A DNA stretch of 64,000 nt from Rhea pennata (GCF_028389875.1 NC_084674.1:9519501-9583500); one strand, 5' to 3'; positions 48,001-61,789 are shown, numbered from the stretch's first letter. The notes: generated by a model not told the origin, from the letters alone. Made by a program: numbers and translations.

Positions 48001-51000
48001 TAAATACCTCTAATCCAGTTAAAAAGGATTGAATGAATGAAAGGAGAGCAGAACGGTACTCTGCCAAAACGGTGTCAGGTTCCTGAGATGTTGACTCTTC
48101 AGGAACAAATGAGCCTGAACAGCGACTTCTGTGTGTTCTGATAGGGCACGTAGTGGTTAGCTCTGTAGGACTTTGAACTCTATTAGACTTTAGGATGGTT
48201 TGCCTAAAATGTCTGGAATACTTGTGATATATCAGGTCAATAAGACTAACTTCTCCATATGCTGCTGGTTGTAAGTCTCAGATTTTCTCGGAATTAAGGG
48301 GAGGGGGAAACAGAGAAGGACAAAAAAAGGAGGGGAAAAAATTAGACGAACAAGAGTAAATGGAATCTTATTGGCATGCTACTATATGGAAAAAATGATT
48401 AGGAAGCTGGAATTGTTTAGGAAACGCCATATATATTCAGGCAGCAGACTGTTCACTTAGTTTAAATGTTTGCACAGCAATGGGTTTAAGTACCATCATC
48501 ATGAAGAGGCAGAAATGGTGGGGAAGCTTGCTTGCTAATAGTTCTTAATGCATTTCTTTCAATTTCTGATGGGTTTGGAGAACTGGAAACACCAGTGATT
48601 GCTAGCATTGCACAGAGGAGTGGGAACGGTCCTATCTGGAATTAAAATACAGTCTCCAGTTGCTGGAGGGGGAAGTGTATTCTCTGAATGCATTTGTTTC
48701 AGTGGTGTAACTTAAAGAGCTTGCTGCTTAGTAAAAGCAGCAATACTCTTAAGCTACTTCTAAACTGCTTCCATGTATCTGATATTTAAGACAATTTTCT
48801 ATAGTAATTGTTTGCATCTGAGAGGTGATTGATTCTGATATTTCCCTGGGACAGTTGTTCATGGTAGGCATCAGTGGGTTATATATGTATTTTGAAAATG
48901 TAATTGCTTTGAACGGTCTGGATTTAATTTCTTTGTAAGTTATCTGAATTTGGAAGTAACTGACTTAAACTTGACTCTGTCCTGTCAAATGCAGCATGAT
49001 AGAATGTATGCTCAGTAGGTCCTTTTTAAAGAGTATTTACAGCAGTTGGATACCAGTTACATTATTGAGGCACTAGCAGAACGGAACGGCAGTTCTGTGA
49101 ATTAAGGTGACAGTCTGAGTGGATTGAATATAGGTTCCTTCTTACCAGCCAACTGGTAAGCCCTGAGAATCTCCGAGTAAATACTTATGCTTTGAGGTCA
49201 GCATGGACCTCATGGGCTGCTTTTGCTTTCCCTGATAAAAGCAAATGCAAGCATGTCAAATTGCTTTGATTCAACTTTAACCCTAGCACTGCTTGAGTTC
49301 ATAAATGGTACAAAGGGAAAGCTTATAAACACATGCAACAGTGAAGTGGAAAAATACTGTGCCCATCTAATCTATTTCCTGGGAAAGGAGGGAAATCTCA
49401 TTTCTTATACTGAGACTTGGAGAATAAAATATGAGGATTGGATGCTATGAAAGACAATTCTTGATTATGAATGTCTTCAGCAGATGTGAAAGCGAAGTTT
49501 TCTCTTCTGATCTGTTGTCTCTTAAAATATGACAGTAAAGGAGCCTTTATTTTATTATGGCCAATTTGAGTTGTATAGTGTCTAAACTCTTTTTGCAGTC
49601 ATATAAATAGCTATTGAAACCAGCTGTTTTCCTGAAGCTCTTGGTTTCAGGCTGAAGTGTTCAAGTCATAGCACACCATTTAGTAGACAAAAAATAATGC
49701 TGCAGAAAAGCTTACATGGCAGTCCATAGCAGTATTTAAAATGGTAGCAGTGTAAGCTTTGAATTGTTAACAGGTATGTGGCTTTAACTTGGACAGGTAA
49801 AAAAAAAATCCTAGAATAGTGTGCTGGGGGAAAGTAGGTTTTCAAACTGTAAACAGGTTCCTTTAGAAATTAAAAATAAAAGTATTTCTTGCCCTTCAGC
49901 ATAGTTTTATCAGAGCTTTTTGGCATTAGCAGCAGCCACTTTGATAGGGCTCCACAGTGCAGAGAGTTAAGTAATTGTATTTTAAGAGCTTGTGTCCATT
50001 TCCAGTAGGTGTTTTTTCAGGCATCAGTAGGATAGGTTGTTAAAGAAAATAAAGAAGCGGTGGGTGAAGTTCAGTGTCTGTTTTGATACTTCATCCTGTT
50101 GCACACATGTGAAAGGAGATGAATAGCTGAATTGACTAATTCCGCTCTGTTGTTACTTTTTAGAATGTTTTTGTTGCATCATGTTGTCTTGAATACTACA
50201 AAATAGGGTGATTTTGCAGTTATGTGGTAATTAATTCCTTGTGCGTAGATCAGGGCTGAGTCAATGCCACAGTTTTAGATGGTATGGAAAAATGTCTTTT
50301 GTCATTGACAATAGAAACATCCGTATTCCTTTACTGATTTTTTTTTTTATCCAGAATGAAGTATAGCTGTGTACAGCATTAGCACAAATACTTTCCTTGC
50401 ATGCATTGAGGTACTATTGGGGTTGTATTGTGAATTCAAAAATGTATTTCCCAGACAACTATTCCTTACGTGGACGAGCGCTTCCTTATTTCTGAATGTT
50501 GGAACAGAAACAGCGCTTAAAGATTTTTTTTTTTTTTTTTTTTTTTAGTTCCTCTACTTTTCATTTCTGCCAAGGTGTTTACAATGTGAGCTTAGCAGGC
50601 ATTGTCCTTCAAACCTCTAAAGATTAATGTTTTTCACACCTTAAACTGAGATTACGGAGACCAACATGGTATACAGCCTGTGGACTAACTTCAAAGGTTT
50701 TAAACATACTAGCTAACAATTCTGTGTTAGAATATAAGTATGGATAGAGAATGAGATAAAAGCAATGGCAGTCTGTATTCTTGGTGGTTGTATCCCGTGG
50801 TCTTAAAATCCTTCGTATCATGATATGACTAAAATACTGTAGTTTTAGGCCATTTGAAGTATGACTTTCTACCAAGAGTCAAATAGCATAACATTATCCT
50901 AAGAGCCTCCAAGATGAGAAATAAATGGTAAGTGCAGCTGTCTCTGGATTACAATGTCCCATTGCTATACTACTGTTTCTTGGGCAGGGCTGAAATATTG

Positions 51001-54000
51001 GTTGGAATTCCATCTGTTGTCACTTACGGATGTTTCCCTAAGAAAAATAAAGCAGTTCAGTTATTGTAGTATATGTCTTAAGTTCACTTTCCTGAAGATG
51101 GTTTAGTGGTGTTTACTACTTGTAATCAGGTTAATTCCTCTACTAATAATTTTAAAACTTAAAGATGTTATTTTTGTCAACTTGGGTAATTTTTTGTCAT
51201 ATCTGTAAGTCTTTGTTTTCAACATTGTAATATACAACTGCTTATTTTTTAAATTGAAATTTTGCATATAGTCAGTCATTCTTTTTTTGGAAGACAGTAA
51301 ATACATGTTTGCTTTTTCTTGAGGAAACAGTCCAATGTAGTTTTAAGCCTGAAATAAGGCAGGTAATTCTTAAGTTAAAATTGTTTTTGAAGTGTTATTT
51401 TTAAGCAAAACAATCAAAAACATTTCAGTAAATAGGCTGTCAAACCAATGAGGTATCGGCAGGATTTTGTAGGATGCAAGTGGCGCAAAAAGATGCAGCA
51501 TCTTAGTGCTTGCATGCGCGCTTTGTCTTTCTGATGGCAGTCTGGTTATTAGGCGGTTAGCTTTTTCACATACTGTAGCATGGGGCTACCTAATTAGATT
51601 GCTTCGAAGTGTATTTTTTCTATGTTACAAAAAAGGGGAGGGAGGAGAGGGAAACCAGACTATGTAACTTCCAGTGTGTACTGATTTCTTTATTTAAAAA
51701 ATTGAGACAGGAGTAGCAACTGAAATGCATTACTACTGACAGGGAACTTTGTTTAGGAGTAAGAACAGGGATAGTACATGTCACTGGAGGTATTAGACAC
51801 TCTTTAATTCAATTAGGAAGACTGTCAAAAGGTTGATGCAAATCAATTAAATTTCTTTATCAAACATTTCTGAAACTGCAATTTTGAACCCTTAGTAGAA
51901 ATTGAATAAAGATTCTAGTTCTTTCATATTATATGCTATCAACATAAAAAGCTAGTTTAATTTGATGTGAATTCCAATTTCTACTTACAAGTTGCAGTTT
52001 TCATTACTGTTGTGCAGCTTAGACATCCTTCCTGCCTATCACATACATACCAAATGTGCATAATGTCATTCTTCTGTGATAACGTATTTAATATCTAAAT
52101 AGTCCTGCTATTGCAAGTGTACTCTATAAGTTACAGTAAGTATATTTTAGTAGTTTAGATTAAATGTTATCTGTAGGAGTATGGGGGAGAGAGAGGAAGC
52201 AGGCAGCTATGAGAGCTTGTTCGAGCGGCTCTTGGGGAAGCTTTGTGCTCTGCCCAGAGGACTGAGCTCTGGCTGAGCTGAGCGATTTCGGCAAGGCTGA
52301 ACGCTCACGAGGGGCTTCACTGCGGAGAAACACAAACTTGGGTTCAGTGCTACAGGGCAGGGATGGCTTTTTGCCGTGTCCTTGTTATGAAATGTCTTAG
52401 TTGATTGCTTCAAATGTTCTGTTACAAATGGTTAGAACTAAGAAGCTGCAGTAGCTAATTCATTCTTTTTCCTAAATGGCAGTATTCTGTACTCTGCATT
52501 GGGGAGCATAAAATCATACCCAAACGCAATGACTTAAAATACAGGTGAACTTGTTAACATGCAGGAAGTTCATCTGTTAATTTTTATTGTCATAAAAATG
52601 AGATGTTGGGTTAAGTAGGGGTAATCTAAACCTATTCATGCTCTATTCTGAGTCAGTCTTTTCTGTAATACTGATTTTAAAATGCACTTGTCACAGTTAA
52701 GTGAGTCAAGTCATGGGCATGAATTTGTACAGCAAAACAAAGACAAAGTCCAACTTTGTTTTGGGTTCTGGTAGGTTTTTTTTTTTGTTTTTTTTTTTTT
52801 GTTTTTTTGCTAAACCAATAAATCATACCAGATTTCAGTGTTTTTGGAATATACTTGTTTACCTAAATTCCTTCAGCACACAGCAGAACTTCTAAAGTTA
52901 GTAACTTTCTATTTTCATTCTGAGTTGTTTTGCATTTCATGCAAACTGTTTGACTTGCATGCTGATGCTTAATATTAACTGAAGGCAAATACTTATTTGG
53001 AAGATTGGTAAGGATTCAGGTTTATTTCAGATAGTATTCAATAAAATTAAGTCAGTTTTAAGGGATATTCACTGTGATGATGAACTTGCTCTAAGTTCTG
53101 TTATAGTTGTTACAGTGTGGGATAATCAAGATGCCTGAGAAAACCCTCTTTTGTGTTTACTTTCAAGACTTTGCAATTTTTGCATTAGAACTTTTTGCAA
53201 GTGCTCCTTAGACCAACTAAAGCCATAGATTAACCGGTATAGTCTTCCAGGAGAATTGGAAATTTGTTATTTTAGACTGCTTGCAGGATTCAGTGTTTTG
53301 TTATGTGTGTTTTTTTTTTTTTTTTTAATTCATATCTTAAAACTCATTGATTAAATATTGGTTCTGTGTTCTGAAAGTTCAAGTTCAATATTTAAATGTG
53401 TGAACTGACTTCAGGGCGTCGCTGCGTCACTAGGAAATCTAACAAATGTTGCCTGAGCTCCCTCCCAAGTTCAGTTGAGCTTCTTTTGGGTTTCGTATAT
53501 TCCTGCTTCATGTTTCTTCCAGATAAATATTTGAATAGTTGATTCCAGTGGGTCTGGGAGCTGCTGACGTGCTGCCTGAGATGGCGCTTTGGGAGAGCGT
53601 GAGTGGCTGCTGGACCACAGCCCGCTGCAGTGGCCAGGAGAAGGCAGAGTATGGTATTGCTTTAAGGGGAAGACTTGGTTAGTAGACTAGTATTGAAAGT
53701 GTGTATATTCTTCAAGAAATGCTATGGTTAAGCAAGTCTCTGCTACTAGTAGTGTTTAGTTTTGCAACCTAGATTTCCTCCAGAACCTCTAGAACCTCCT
53801 TGGCTCCCGTCTGTGTCACAGAGCTTGGACTGAAAGGCCCTAGGAATGACTTACCCCTTTCTTTTGTTACACTTGAGAGTAATTGTAACAGCAGGAAGTT
53901 AGTGCTGAGTACACAGTTGAGTTGAATGCACTATTATAATGGATTTTTTGGCTTTCCTGCCTTAGGAAAACTTTCTTTTTTCTACTATGTGGCAGGAAGT

Positions 54001-56608
54001 AATCTAACGTACTAGATGATTACACTTTGGAAGTACACAGACACTCTATGCTGTTCAATATTTGAGTATTGCTCCTGAGGTGTACCCCAGCTTTCTTCCC
54101 ATAGGACTAATAGATGCTCAAATGCTGGAGACAGCTGTAGTTGGAAACACTGATGCTGTTTCAGCTGACCAGGTGGTTGGTTCTGACTGCTGTCCCTTCT
54201 AGCCTCAGGCAACAAATTTACATGAGAAAGGTAAGAAGCATGCAGCCAACTGCCTTAATTAAAAGTTATTAATCTGATTTGTCACCTCATGAAACCCTAA
54301 TTGAGTAGTTTTCTTGAGTAATCTTAGGTTGGAGCCAGATGATCAGGAGATGGTGAGAAAAAGCTTTTAATTGTAGCTTGTTTTGTGTCAGATCTGTCAG
54401 TGTCTACCTGAATATAAACCCTGAAATCTGTGATAAAGCAGCTCTCAGTTGCAGAGTGAGTTGAGAGACTATAAATGACTGTGTGAGTATCAAAGGACCT
54501 GTTCACTACAACATCAAAGGGTGTACTGCTACTATAATACGTTAGAAGATTGTTACAGAGCTGTAGGTATCTTACATTGGCAGGAGTGTACTAGTATAAA
54601 TATCTTTGTTCAACTACTGGATTATTAAACTTCATTTCCTTCCTGTAAAACTGAATGAAAATAGAATTACCTGAGGGAGCTTCCTGAAGTGTTCCACTTA
54701 CTCATGTCTCCTTACAATTTTGAGGAGTTCTGGCTCTTGTCCATCTGAAAGTTTGAACATTAACATGTTTTATGCGTCAGGCTTTCTAACTGCTTGTTGT
54801 TCAGAAGAGTATGTTTAGAATTAACAGTAGTGAGTTCTCAGCTCCTATTTATTTCTTGAGATTACTTGACTCTCCAGGCTTTTCAGAAGGAATGGAGGAA
54901 GTGCTCCATACCAGGCTCACAGTTGATATCAGAAGTGAACTTGATGATCTGTAACTGCATCAAAGCAATTATGTATGTTTTTGTCATCTTGCGGGGTTTT
55001 TGTATGCTGTTATTTTGAGGTGATATGTTAGTGAACAGCTGACCCTTGAGGAAAAACTATGGCTGGCTCTCTTTCTCCAGTTTTCAGTTGCCTAATAAAT
55101 AATTGATAACCCCCAAAATGAACACTTAATTCTGACTTAAGTTACTTAACTAGGAAAAGGAGAGCAAAAGACACTGCTGACCCTGTAGTTATAGGGCAAA
55201 AAAAGTTTGAGGGAGGGGGAGCCTTGTTCTCTCTAATAGGTAACATAGGAGAAAGGAAGAATTCTGGTATTTCTAAGATTTTTTTTGATAAATACATGTA
55301 TCGGTAACCATTTTTGCTTGATAAGAGTCAGTCTGAGTGAAAACGGTGAAAAGGTGAAAAAGATGCATGGAAACAGCCTACTGCAGCATTTCTGCTGCAT
55401 GATATTATGTTGTAAACTTAACTTTTCACAGCAAGCTGCCAAGGCGGTGTAAGGTGTTGTACTTTCGTTAGAACTGTATTCTAATAAAAGATTTCCATAG
55501 GTGTTGCACGATAAGTAGGACATACTTGATGTCAAAATGAGAGGTTGGTTTGCTTGAGAATGTGACAATTCAGAGCACCCTTGAAGGTTTTATTACAAGA
55601 CAGTGTTTTTTAGTGTTTTGCTAGGCAGGAACAGGTAGAAAGCACAGAGGCAGATGAGATGCATGTTCAGTATTCAGACGAATGGGAGTTAATGATGGGA
55701 ACTACAGTGTTCAGGAAGCTGCTATATTACTGTGTTACTCTGTATCTCAAACTTCTCAGACTGTTTTCAGAAGATACTTTGACAAGCTCAGAGAAGAGAT
55801 GGTATCATTAAGTTGGCAACTTCTGTAACCAGCTTTTTGGTGTTATAGCTCAAGGGAAAGTCAATAAACTTTGATTCCCAGCATTAATGTAATTATTTTG
55901 AAAGACTTTTTTTTTTTTTCTGGCTCGTTATTGGGAAGGCTGCAGTAATATCAGATGGCCAAAAGCAATGCAGAAATCCAGTGTCCCATAGGAGGATGTT
56001 CAAATGTAGGAAAACTGGGGGTGGAATAAATGATTTTCTCTGATCTTGTTAGGGATGAAATTAATATAGAGAAGCAAATATTCAGACAGTTGCTAATACC
56101 AGAATATTTTGGGAGGAAGAGAAAAGCATGAAGCTGCTTTGATCCCCAAAGGTACTTTTTAAAGGTGTTTTTTTTTCTTTTGTCTCACAAGTAGTATTTT
56201 CCTTGCATGCTGTACCATCCAAAGCTGTTCTCATTGCCAGTTGTGCAGGTAGCTGTAATATGCTATTTCAGGTCAGCTGCTGTCCTAGTATTTCAGTTAA
56301 TTAGGGATAATCAGACATATCCTTAGTCCACCTCTCTCCTTGGACCAGTATGAAAAAATATTTTAAATGTTTCAGCAAGGCAACTTGCCTTGTCTTTGTG
56401 ATTGGTTAAATGCTGATACTAATGTGTTGAATTTCTTTCTTCCATGAAAGAATGAGGAGAGTAGATGAGATGGGTGAGCCATGAAAATATAGATGCCCTG
56501 TTGACTTGTACAGACCAAAGAACTTGCAAATTGATCTCAAGGCTTAAGCTGGATCGGATGAGAACACTTGTTCCCCATGAAAACACTTCATTATACTGCA
56601 AGACAAAA
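45092..56608 (+). other. Presumed intron, continued
   Basis: No exon is supported. A good plus-strand acceptor (gatttttcttttctcaatttcag) ends at about 45,999 but no donor and frame go with it. A 12-base G run lies at 47,963-47,974. T runs lie at 50,524-50,546 (23), 52,776-52,808 (interrupted), 53,310-53,326 (17) and 55,907-55,919 (13). Two small CpG-richer patches occur at about 52,208-52,375 and 53,415-53,640. Minus-strand frames at 46,739-46,993 and 55,233-55,568 show no family signature. Confidence 0.5.
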
Positions 56609-57274
56609 TTAAAAGATGATGCACTGAATCATTAAAGTTATGCCCTCCCACAGGTGGAAGTGACATACAGCCTCGTGCCATTTGCTAAGGAAAGAAATGA
56701 AGGTGGGGGACCTATCTGAGTGCTGTCTCGGATAACAGTCAGCCGAGTAGATTATCCTGGAAGCCTCCTCAATGCTTGCAGGGCTCAAGAAGTAAGAATT
56801 ACTGATGTCCTGAAAATAGTAGCTTTTGAATTGTTGATATGCTGCTTTCCTTTCCCCTTTCCTTTCACTATTTCTCCACTGGTACAAACAAATACAACAA
56901 AACTTGGAGTACTTGAACTTCATCCATAGAACTTTATCCATAGAAGTCCTGTTTAAGCGAAGAAGTTTGCCTCTAAAGGAAAACAAATTGCTGGTATCTA
57001 GCATACATAGATATTCTTCCCAGCTCCAAGTCAAGATGGGTGGTAGGTAATATTCTTTTTCTATGGCTTTGTCATATTCTGGTGGAGCGTTGGTCCTCCC
57101 TGAGTGCGCATCTTGTTGCAGGATAGCGCTCTTGTGCAGAAGCTGGTCCAGGGTGGTGCTGGAAGAAGTCACAGTCAATTCAGTGGAACTGACTATAGTT
57201 CTGTCTGGTTTATGAACGAAGTGTCGATGTCCATCTTTAGCAAGCCCTGCTATAGCTGCACCTCCATCTGAGAG
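56609..57274 (-). pseudogene. 222-codon antisense open frame, unidentified; possible decayed retrocopy
   Basis: On the minus strand one frame stays open from 57,274 to 56,609, the longest in the window outside the CpG island. Its first ATG is at 57,178, leaving 189 residues. The upstream half reads like real protein (LSDGGAAIAGLAKDGHRHF, then VTSSSTTLDQLLHKSAI, then APPEYDKAIEKEYYLPP), rich in Ser/Thr and charged residues. In a neighbouring frame upstream, 57,278-57,370 reads TEEQSLLGQNLSDDRKESF, and 57,518-57,637 reads SYSHDGGTHSSVTTAPKSH then RIGFTAVPNTSNRTELLSL. This suggests one longer coding sequence broken by frameshifts and stops. It lies antisense to the presumed host intron, and no introns are apparent, as expected of a retrocopy, but no poly(A) tail is clear. 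I do not recognise the parent gene. A chance open frame cannot be excluded. Confidence 0.35.
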
Positions 57275-57817
57275 CTATACCATCTGTGGGAAAACTTTCT
57301 TTTCTGTCATCACTCAGGTTTTGACCCAGAAGACTTTGTTCCTCAGTGCTGTGTCTGCTAGTACAGACTCTAAGTTTTGAAAGCACAGCAGAGGCTGTAC
57401 TCCAGGAGCGTCACGTGAGGTGCTGTGTGGTGTCTCTAGAACTTCCAGTTGAGGTGATGGCTACTTACACAGCATCCTTCAGGAGACTGTGACTTACAGC
57501 CATCACCTGCATAGTTATTAAAGGCTGAGCAGCTCCGTTCTATTGGAAGTGTTGGGTACAGCGGTAAAGCCGATACGGTGTGATTTAGGAGCTGTGGTCA
57601 CGGAGCTGTGCGTTCCGCCATCATGCGAGTAGCTCACAATTAGTACCCATCACACAAAGTTAACTTCAGCATTAGTCCTAATCGAAGCTTGCCCCAAGAG
57701 TCAAATCTTAATAGCCGTAACTAAGCAAATACTATTCCATGTAATTCCCTGATTTGCATCGTTTGTGAGTTGTGTAATACTTTCTAGTTACAGCCTGAAA
57801 TCAGAAGTTATCTATCA

Positions 57818-57855
57818 CTGTTAAAAGAATAATGCTCTGTTAAAAGAATAATGCT
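57818..57855. repeat. Tandem 19-bp duplication
   Basis: CTGTTAAAAGAATAATGCT occurs twice without a gap (57,818-57,836 and 57,837-57,855), with no mismatch. Confidence 0.95.
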
Positions 57856-60588
57856 CCATACAGTTAAAACTGAGGGTGAGTTTTTTCAGATGTACCTAAC
57901 TGGAGAGCTTAAATTCCGGTTTTGGGAGAGATGTGACTTTCAATAAGGTTAGCACTTTTTTACTTGATGAATTCAATGAACAGTAAAAAAGACTGAATTT
58001 ACTATTTGCTGGATACGCTGTGGTTGTTCCTCAGGAAAGCATTTTTAGTGCTTACTTACCTGAAATGCTTGTCTAATGCACCGCCTCAGACTGAATGCAT
58101 GCCAAGAGGCACATCCAGAGAATTAATAGCTTTTATCATGCTTATTCTTACCCTTGTTTATCAGAGTAACTTCCCCATGAAGACAAACTCTTACAAGTAT
58201 GTAAGAGCCAGTTTTGCAAAGCAATTATAGCTTCTGATGCTGCAGCTAGGCATGTTTTATAAATCCTATGATGTGTATCATTAGGCATTTGAGCTGGGTG
58301 ACATGCATGGTAATTAGGCTGTGTGATCTTTCAAAACAAGGATAAGGCTCAGAGGTCACTTGAGTGCTTTGGAAAATGCTTTATGATGTTTACCTTGTAT
58401 AACTGATACTTTCTGGCATTTACTAGGGAAATTTTTGTGTTGTGTGTAAAAGCTGAATATAAAAGGTATGGTTGAAATTTTCCTTCTCTGTAGTTTTCTT
58501 TTTTATTTCTATATTAGAAATTCCTAATCAGATAGGAAAGCTCTCAGCTGAGTGCTGTTCTGTATTGCTCTAAGTACTGTTACACTTTGAATTGCTGACA
58601 GGCCTTGCATAAACCGTGGTCTGGTTTCTCTTGTCTTCTGGTCATGTTTGTGATCCTTTATTATTGAGGCAGGTTCTTACGTAGTGTACGTAATTAAAGT
58701 TTGAAGAATCTTATCACATTGTTCTTAAATCTTCTGTCCATGTGTTAATGACAGTGCCAAGCTGATCCTGTGATCCCCTTCTGCAGAGATTCAGTGCACC
58801 GACTGTCAAGTGTGTTGAGCCAACGTGGTAGGAACATGACTCTTCATGACTAAAGAAAGCATAAAAGTTAATAGAGGCCCAGTGGAGGCTCAGATAGAGA
58901 TGTAATTTACCTCACTAGGTGTTTTTGTACATGTACAAAGTATATGCTTTGGAAGTGAGTTTTACTGGTGCACTAACGAAGTATTTGAGAAGTATAGAAA
59001 AACAGGAGAGCCAGAGGCACGTGATGCTTGTTGTGTACAGTTCTCCATCAGTAAGGAATAAAAGGATTTTCTTAGAGGTTTTGAATAAATTCAACTGTCA
59101 GCGCTCTTTCCGTTGGTGAAAGCAGCGTATTATACATGGATATGCACCAAAGATAGGACATGAGCAATATTCTAAATAAAAAGCATTGATGGTACTCATT
59201 CGGAGATGCCACAGTAGGATGTGAAATAAATTCCATATGCAAGTGTCCAATACTCTATACTTACAGAAGGGTTGATGTCATTTGATATGCAGGTAACTAA
59301 TAGCTGTAATGACTTCTCCTGTACTTTCTTGAGAATCCACATGAGTCTGTAGTTAATGGCAACATTGCAAAGGATTATTTTACTTCGTGATTTGTTTTAT
59401 TGCTAGGTGTGCATGTACAGATCGTTAGATTTCTATTCATGGTGCAAATATTTGTGTAAGAATTGGTTCAAAAATCTGAATGACCAAGCAAATTTTATAA
59501 TTCAAAGTAATTTTTCACAGACAGTTGGCTCTGACTAATAGAATTACGTATGCGTAAAATTGCTTTTACTGTAGAAGCCAAAATGCAGAATAATAGCTTG
59601 TCAAACTGTCATTTGCAAGTGAGATCATAGATTTTGTAGTCCAAATTAGGTTGTGTACTTTTTCTTTTTGTCAGGTCACATTCTAATAACCATATTGTGC
59701 ATTAAACCCTGTGATTATCTGAACACTTGACAGATGGTAGGCTGCTAATTTATATGTAAGAGACAGTGATTGCCTGTGCAATAATGGTTTTCAACTAAAT
59801 ATGAAATGTCAAAATCTGCTTTGTTTTTACTTGACTTACTTTAGCAAGGTAATTCTAGTGAAGTAATTCCTAGCGTAGCTAAACATATGCTTCATTTACT
59901 AGTGTTAAGAGGTTTCAGTATAAAAGATTTCCCAAACTAATAGATGTCTGCATATTGGTTGAGCTGTGAGAAGATCATTAAGTACAATGAAAATGAAAAG
60001 CATTACAGCTATTAACCTTGTTTTTAATATGTATGTTACTTGGATTTTAAGAAAAAAGGTTGGCATTAGGATCACTTAAGAGTTAGTGTTACACGGTTGA
60101 TTGGTTTTATGCTAACATAACTATTCTAACTAGATAACAGAAATCTAATATTGAAATGAGTAGTTGGTTGCTACTACCGCTTTTATCAGTTCAGTTCTCT
60201 TGAAAGATGTTGCCGAAAATGTGTCTGAGCCCGAAGGGCTTTGCCTTTGATGGGTTTAACAGCCAGTTGGGCTAATGTGTAGCCAGAGGGAAAGGAGTAA
60301 GGAAGGGGACCAGTTCACTGCCCTGCACTTAAGTTGCCTACGCAAACCACATGGCTGTAGTGGAGACACCTCCCAACCCGACATCTGTTCATCTTCGTGA
60401 ACGTATTTCGGAAATGCTTTGTTTGGCAGTTGTGTGTTTGAAGGGTGTAGAGATTTGATGAACAGATTTTGGAAGGCCATTTCAGGAGTACTGGGTGGAA
60501 TGGAAGAAGTCTTAAAGGGGGGAAGATTCTCTAAACAAATTACTGTAATATTGGTAGCACTATAAAGAGTCTGAATTTAGAAATAACC

Positions 60589-60620
60589 TTCTTAAGCCAA
60601 AGAAACTTTCTTAAGCCAAA
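60589..60620. repeat. Direct 13-bp repeat, period 19
   Basis: TTCTTAAGCCAAA occurs at 60,589-60,601 and 60,608-60,620. Confidence 0.9.
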
Positions 60621-61751
60621 ACAAATATCCAAAGAATATAGCCATTAACAATGCTTTTTCTGCAAAATTCTTTATCATTTTGTTTACCTAATACCTTTAC
60701 TCTTCTGTAAAGGAAGTACTTGTTACTCTTTTCAGCTTATTGAGCACCTTCCACCCCTAGGTAAGTAGAGTTTACAGGTTTTGCCTATTTGTTACGTATA
60801 TTCTGCTGAACTGTAATCTGTTCAACAAGTAAGAAGTTGATGGACTGTGGCTCCGGAAAAGAAAAACTTCTAAGCCCATAGGGGTTAAAATGCAGTTAAA
60901 ATTTGTAGTTTTGCAGTAGTGTGTGTGGGGGGGGAGATGAAGAAAAAAAAATACACAAATTTTGTTTAAAAATACTGTTTTCCATCAGAAGAGAGCCGAA
61001 GTAGAAACACTGCTGTCTTAGTGGTGTGCATTTGTAGTTCAACTGTATTAGACTGTCAGATTATTATGCGTTGATAGCAAGTATTTATAAATTATTAGTC
61101 TTGTACTGCAGTACTTAGTAACATTTGACATAAGCAGGAGTTAAGTTCTGCTCTCATGTTCCTTAATCACTAAAATGTGATTCAAAATTAAATTTAAAAA
61201 ATGTATTCAAAAATATTAGCTCTAAAGAATTATGTTCTTTGATTTTTGAGATACTTGGATAATTCTCTAGGAAGAGGAATGTGAACAGCAATTAGATAAA
61301 CAAAATAGGTAGCGGTTCTGTTCTGAGTTCAATATTTCTGTCCAGGTGTATTCTTGCCTCTTAGGTATTGTGAAGATGTGTTCGGAGTTGTGGACGGCTC
61401 TGATGTTCTGAAGGGACCGCGGAGTAGCGTAGTGTATGGCAATCTGCGTGTTACGTTGCAATGGTATTTCATGTAGCCTCTTCCATACACCTGGCAAAGC
61501 ATTAGTTTCTCTATTTTGACAATGTCCCAGATAGGTGCTGCCAGAGACTAAATTGAAGCAAATGTGGTTGCAGCTTTTTTTATTTTGCAATTTTACTTTT
61601 GCTTAACGTAGATTGAATTATTTGTGAGGTATGGCTTTTAAGATGTTAATGCAATTTGCAGTGTTTCCGTTAAAGCATATTCAAAATAGGCACTTCTGCA
61701 ATGGTGAGATTTCACTATACTTAGTAGCAGACTGAGGACTATCAAGCTTTT

Positions 61752-61753
<2 letters not shown>

Positions 61754-61789
<36 letters not shown>
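61754..61789 (+). repeat. Poly-T run of 36
   Basis: The longest homopolymer in the window. It could be the antisense tail of a retrocopy inserted in minus orientation, but the sequence to its right shows no recognisable 3' UTR. Its exact length is probably unreliable in assembly. Confidence 0.95.

Larger units (their letters stand above)
57275..61753 (+). other. Presumed intron, continued; small CpG patches
   Basis: The part to about 57,640 holds the possible upstream continuation of the antisense coding remnant. A 19-bp tandem repeat lies at 57,818-57,855 and a 13-bp direct repeat at 60,589-60,620. CpG-richer patches occur at about 60,180-60,420 and 61,383-61,455. No exon is supported, though both strands are open through the second patch. 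Confidence 0.45.
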
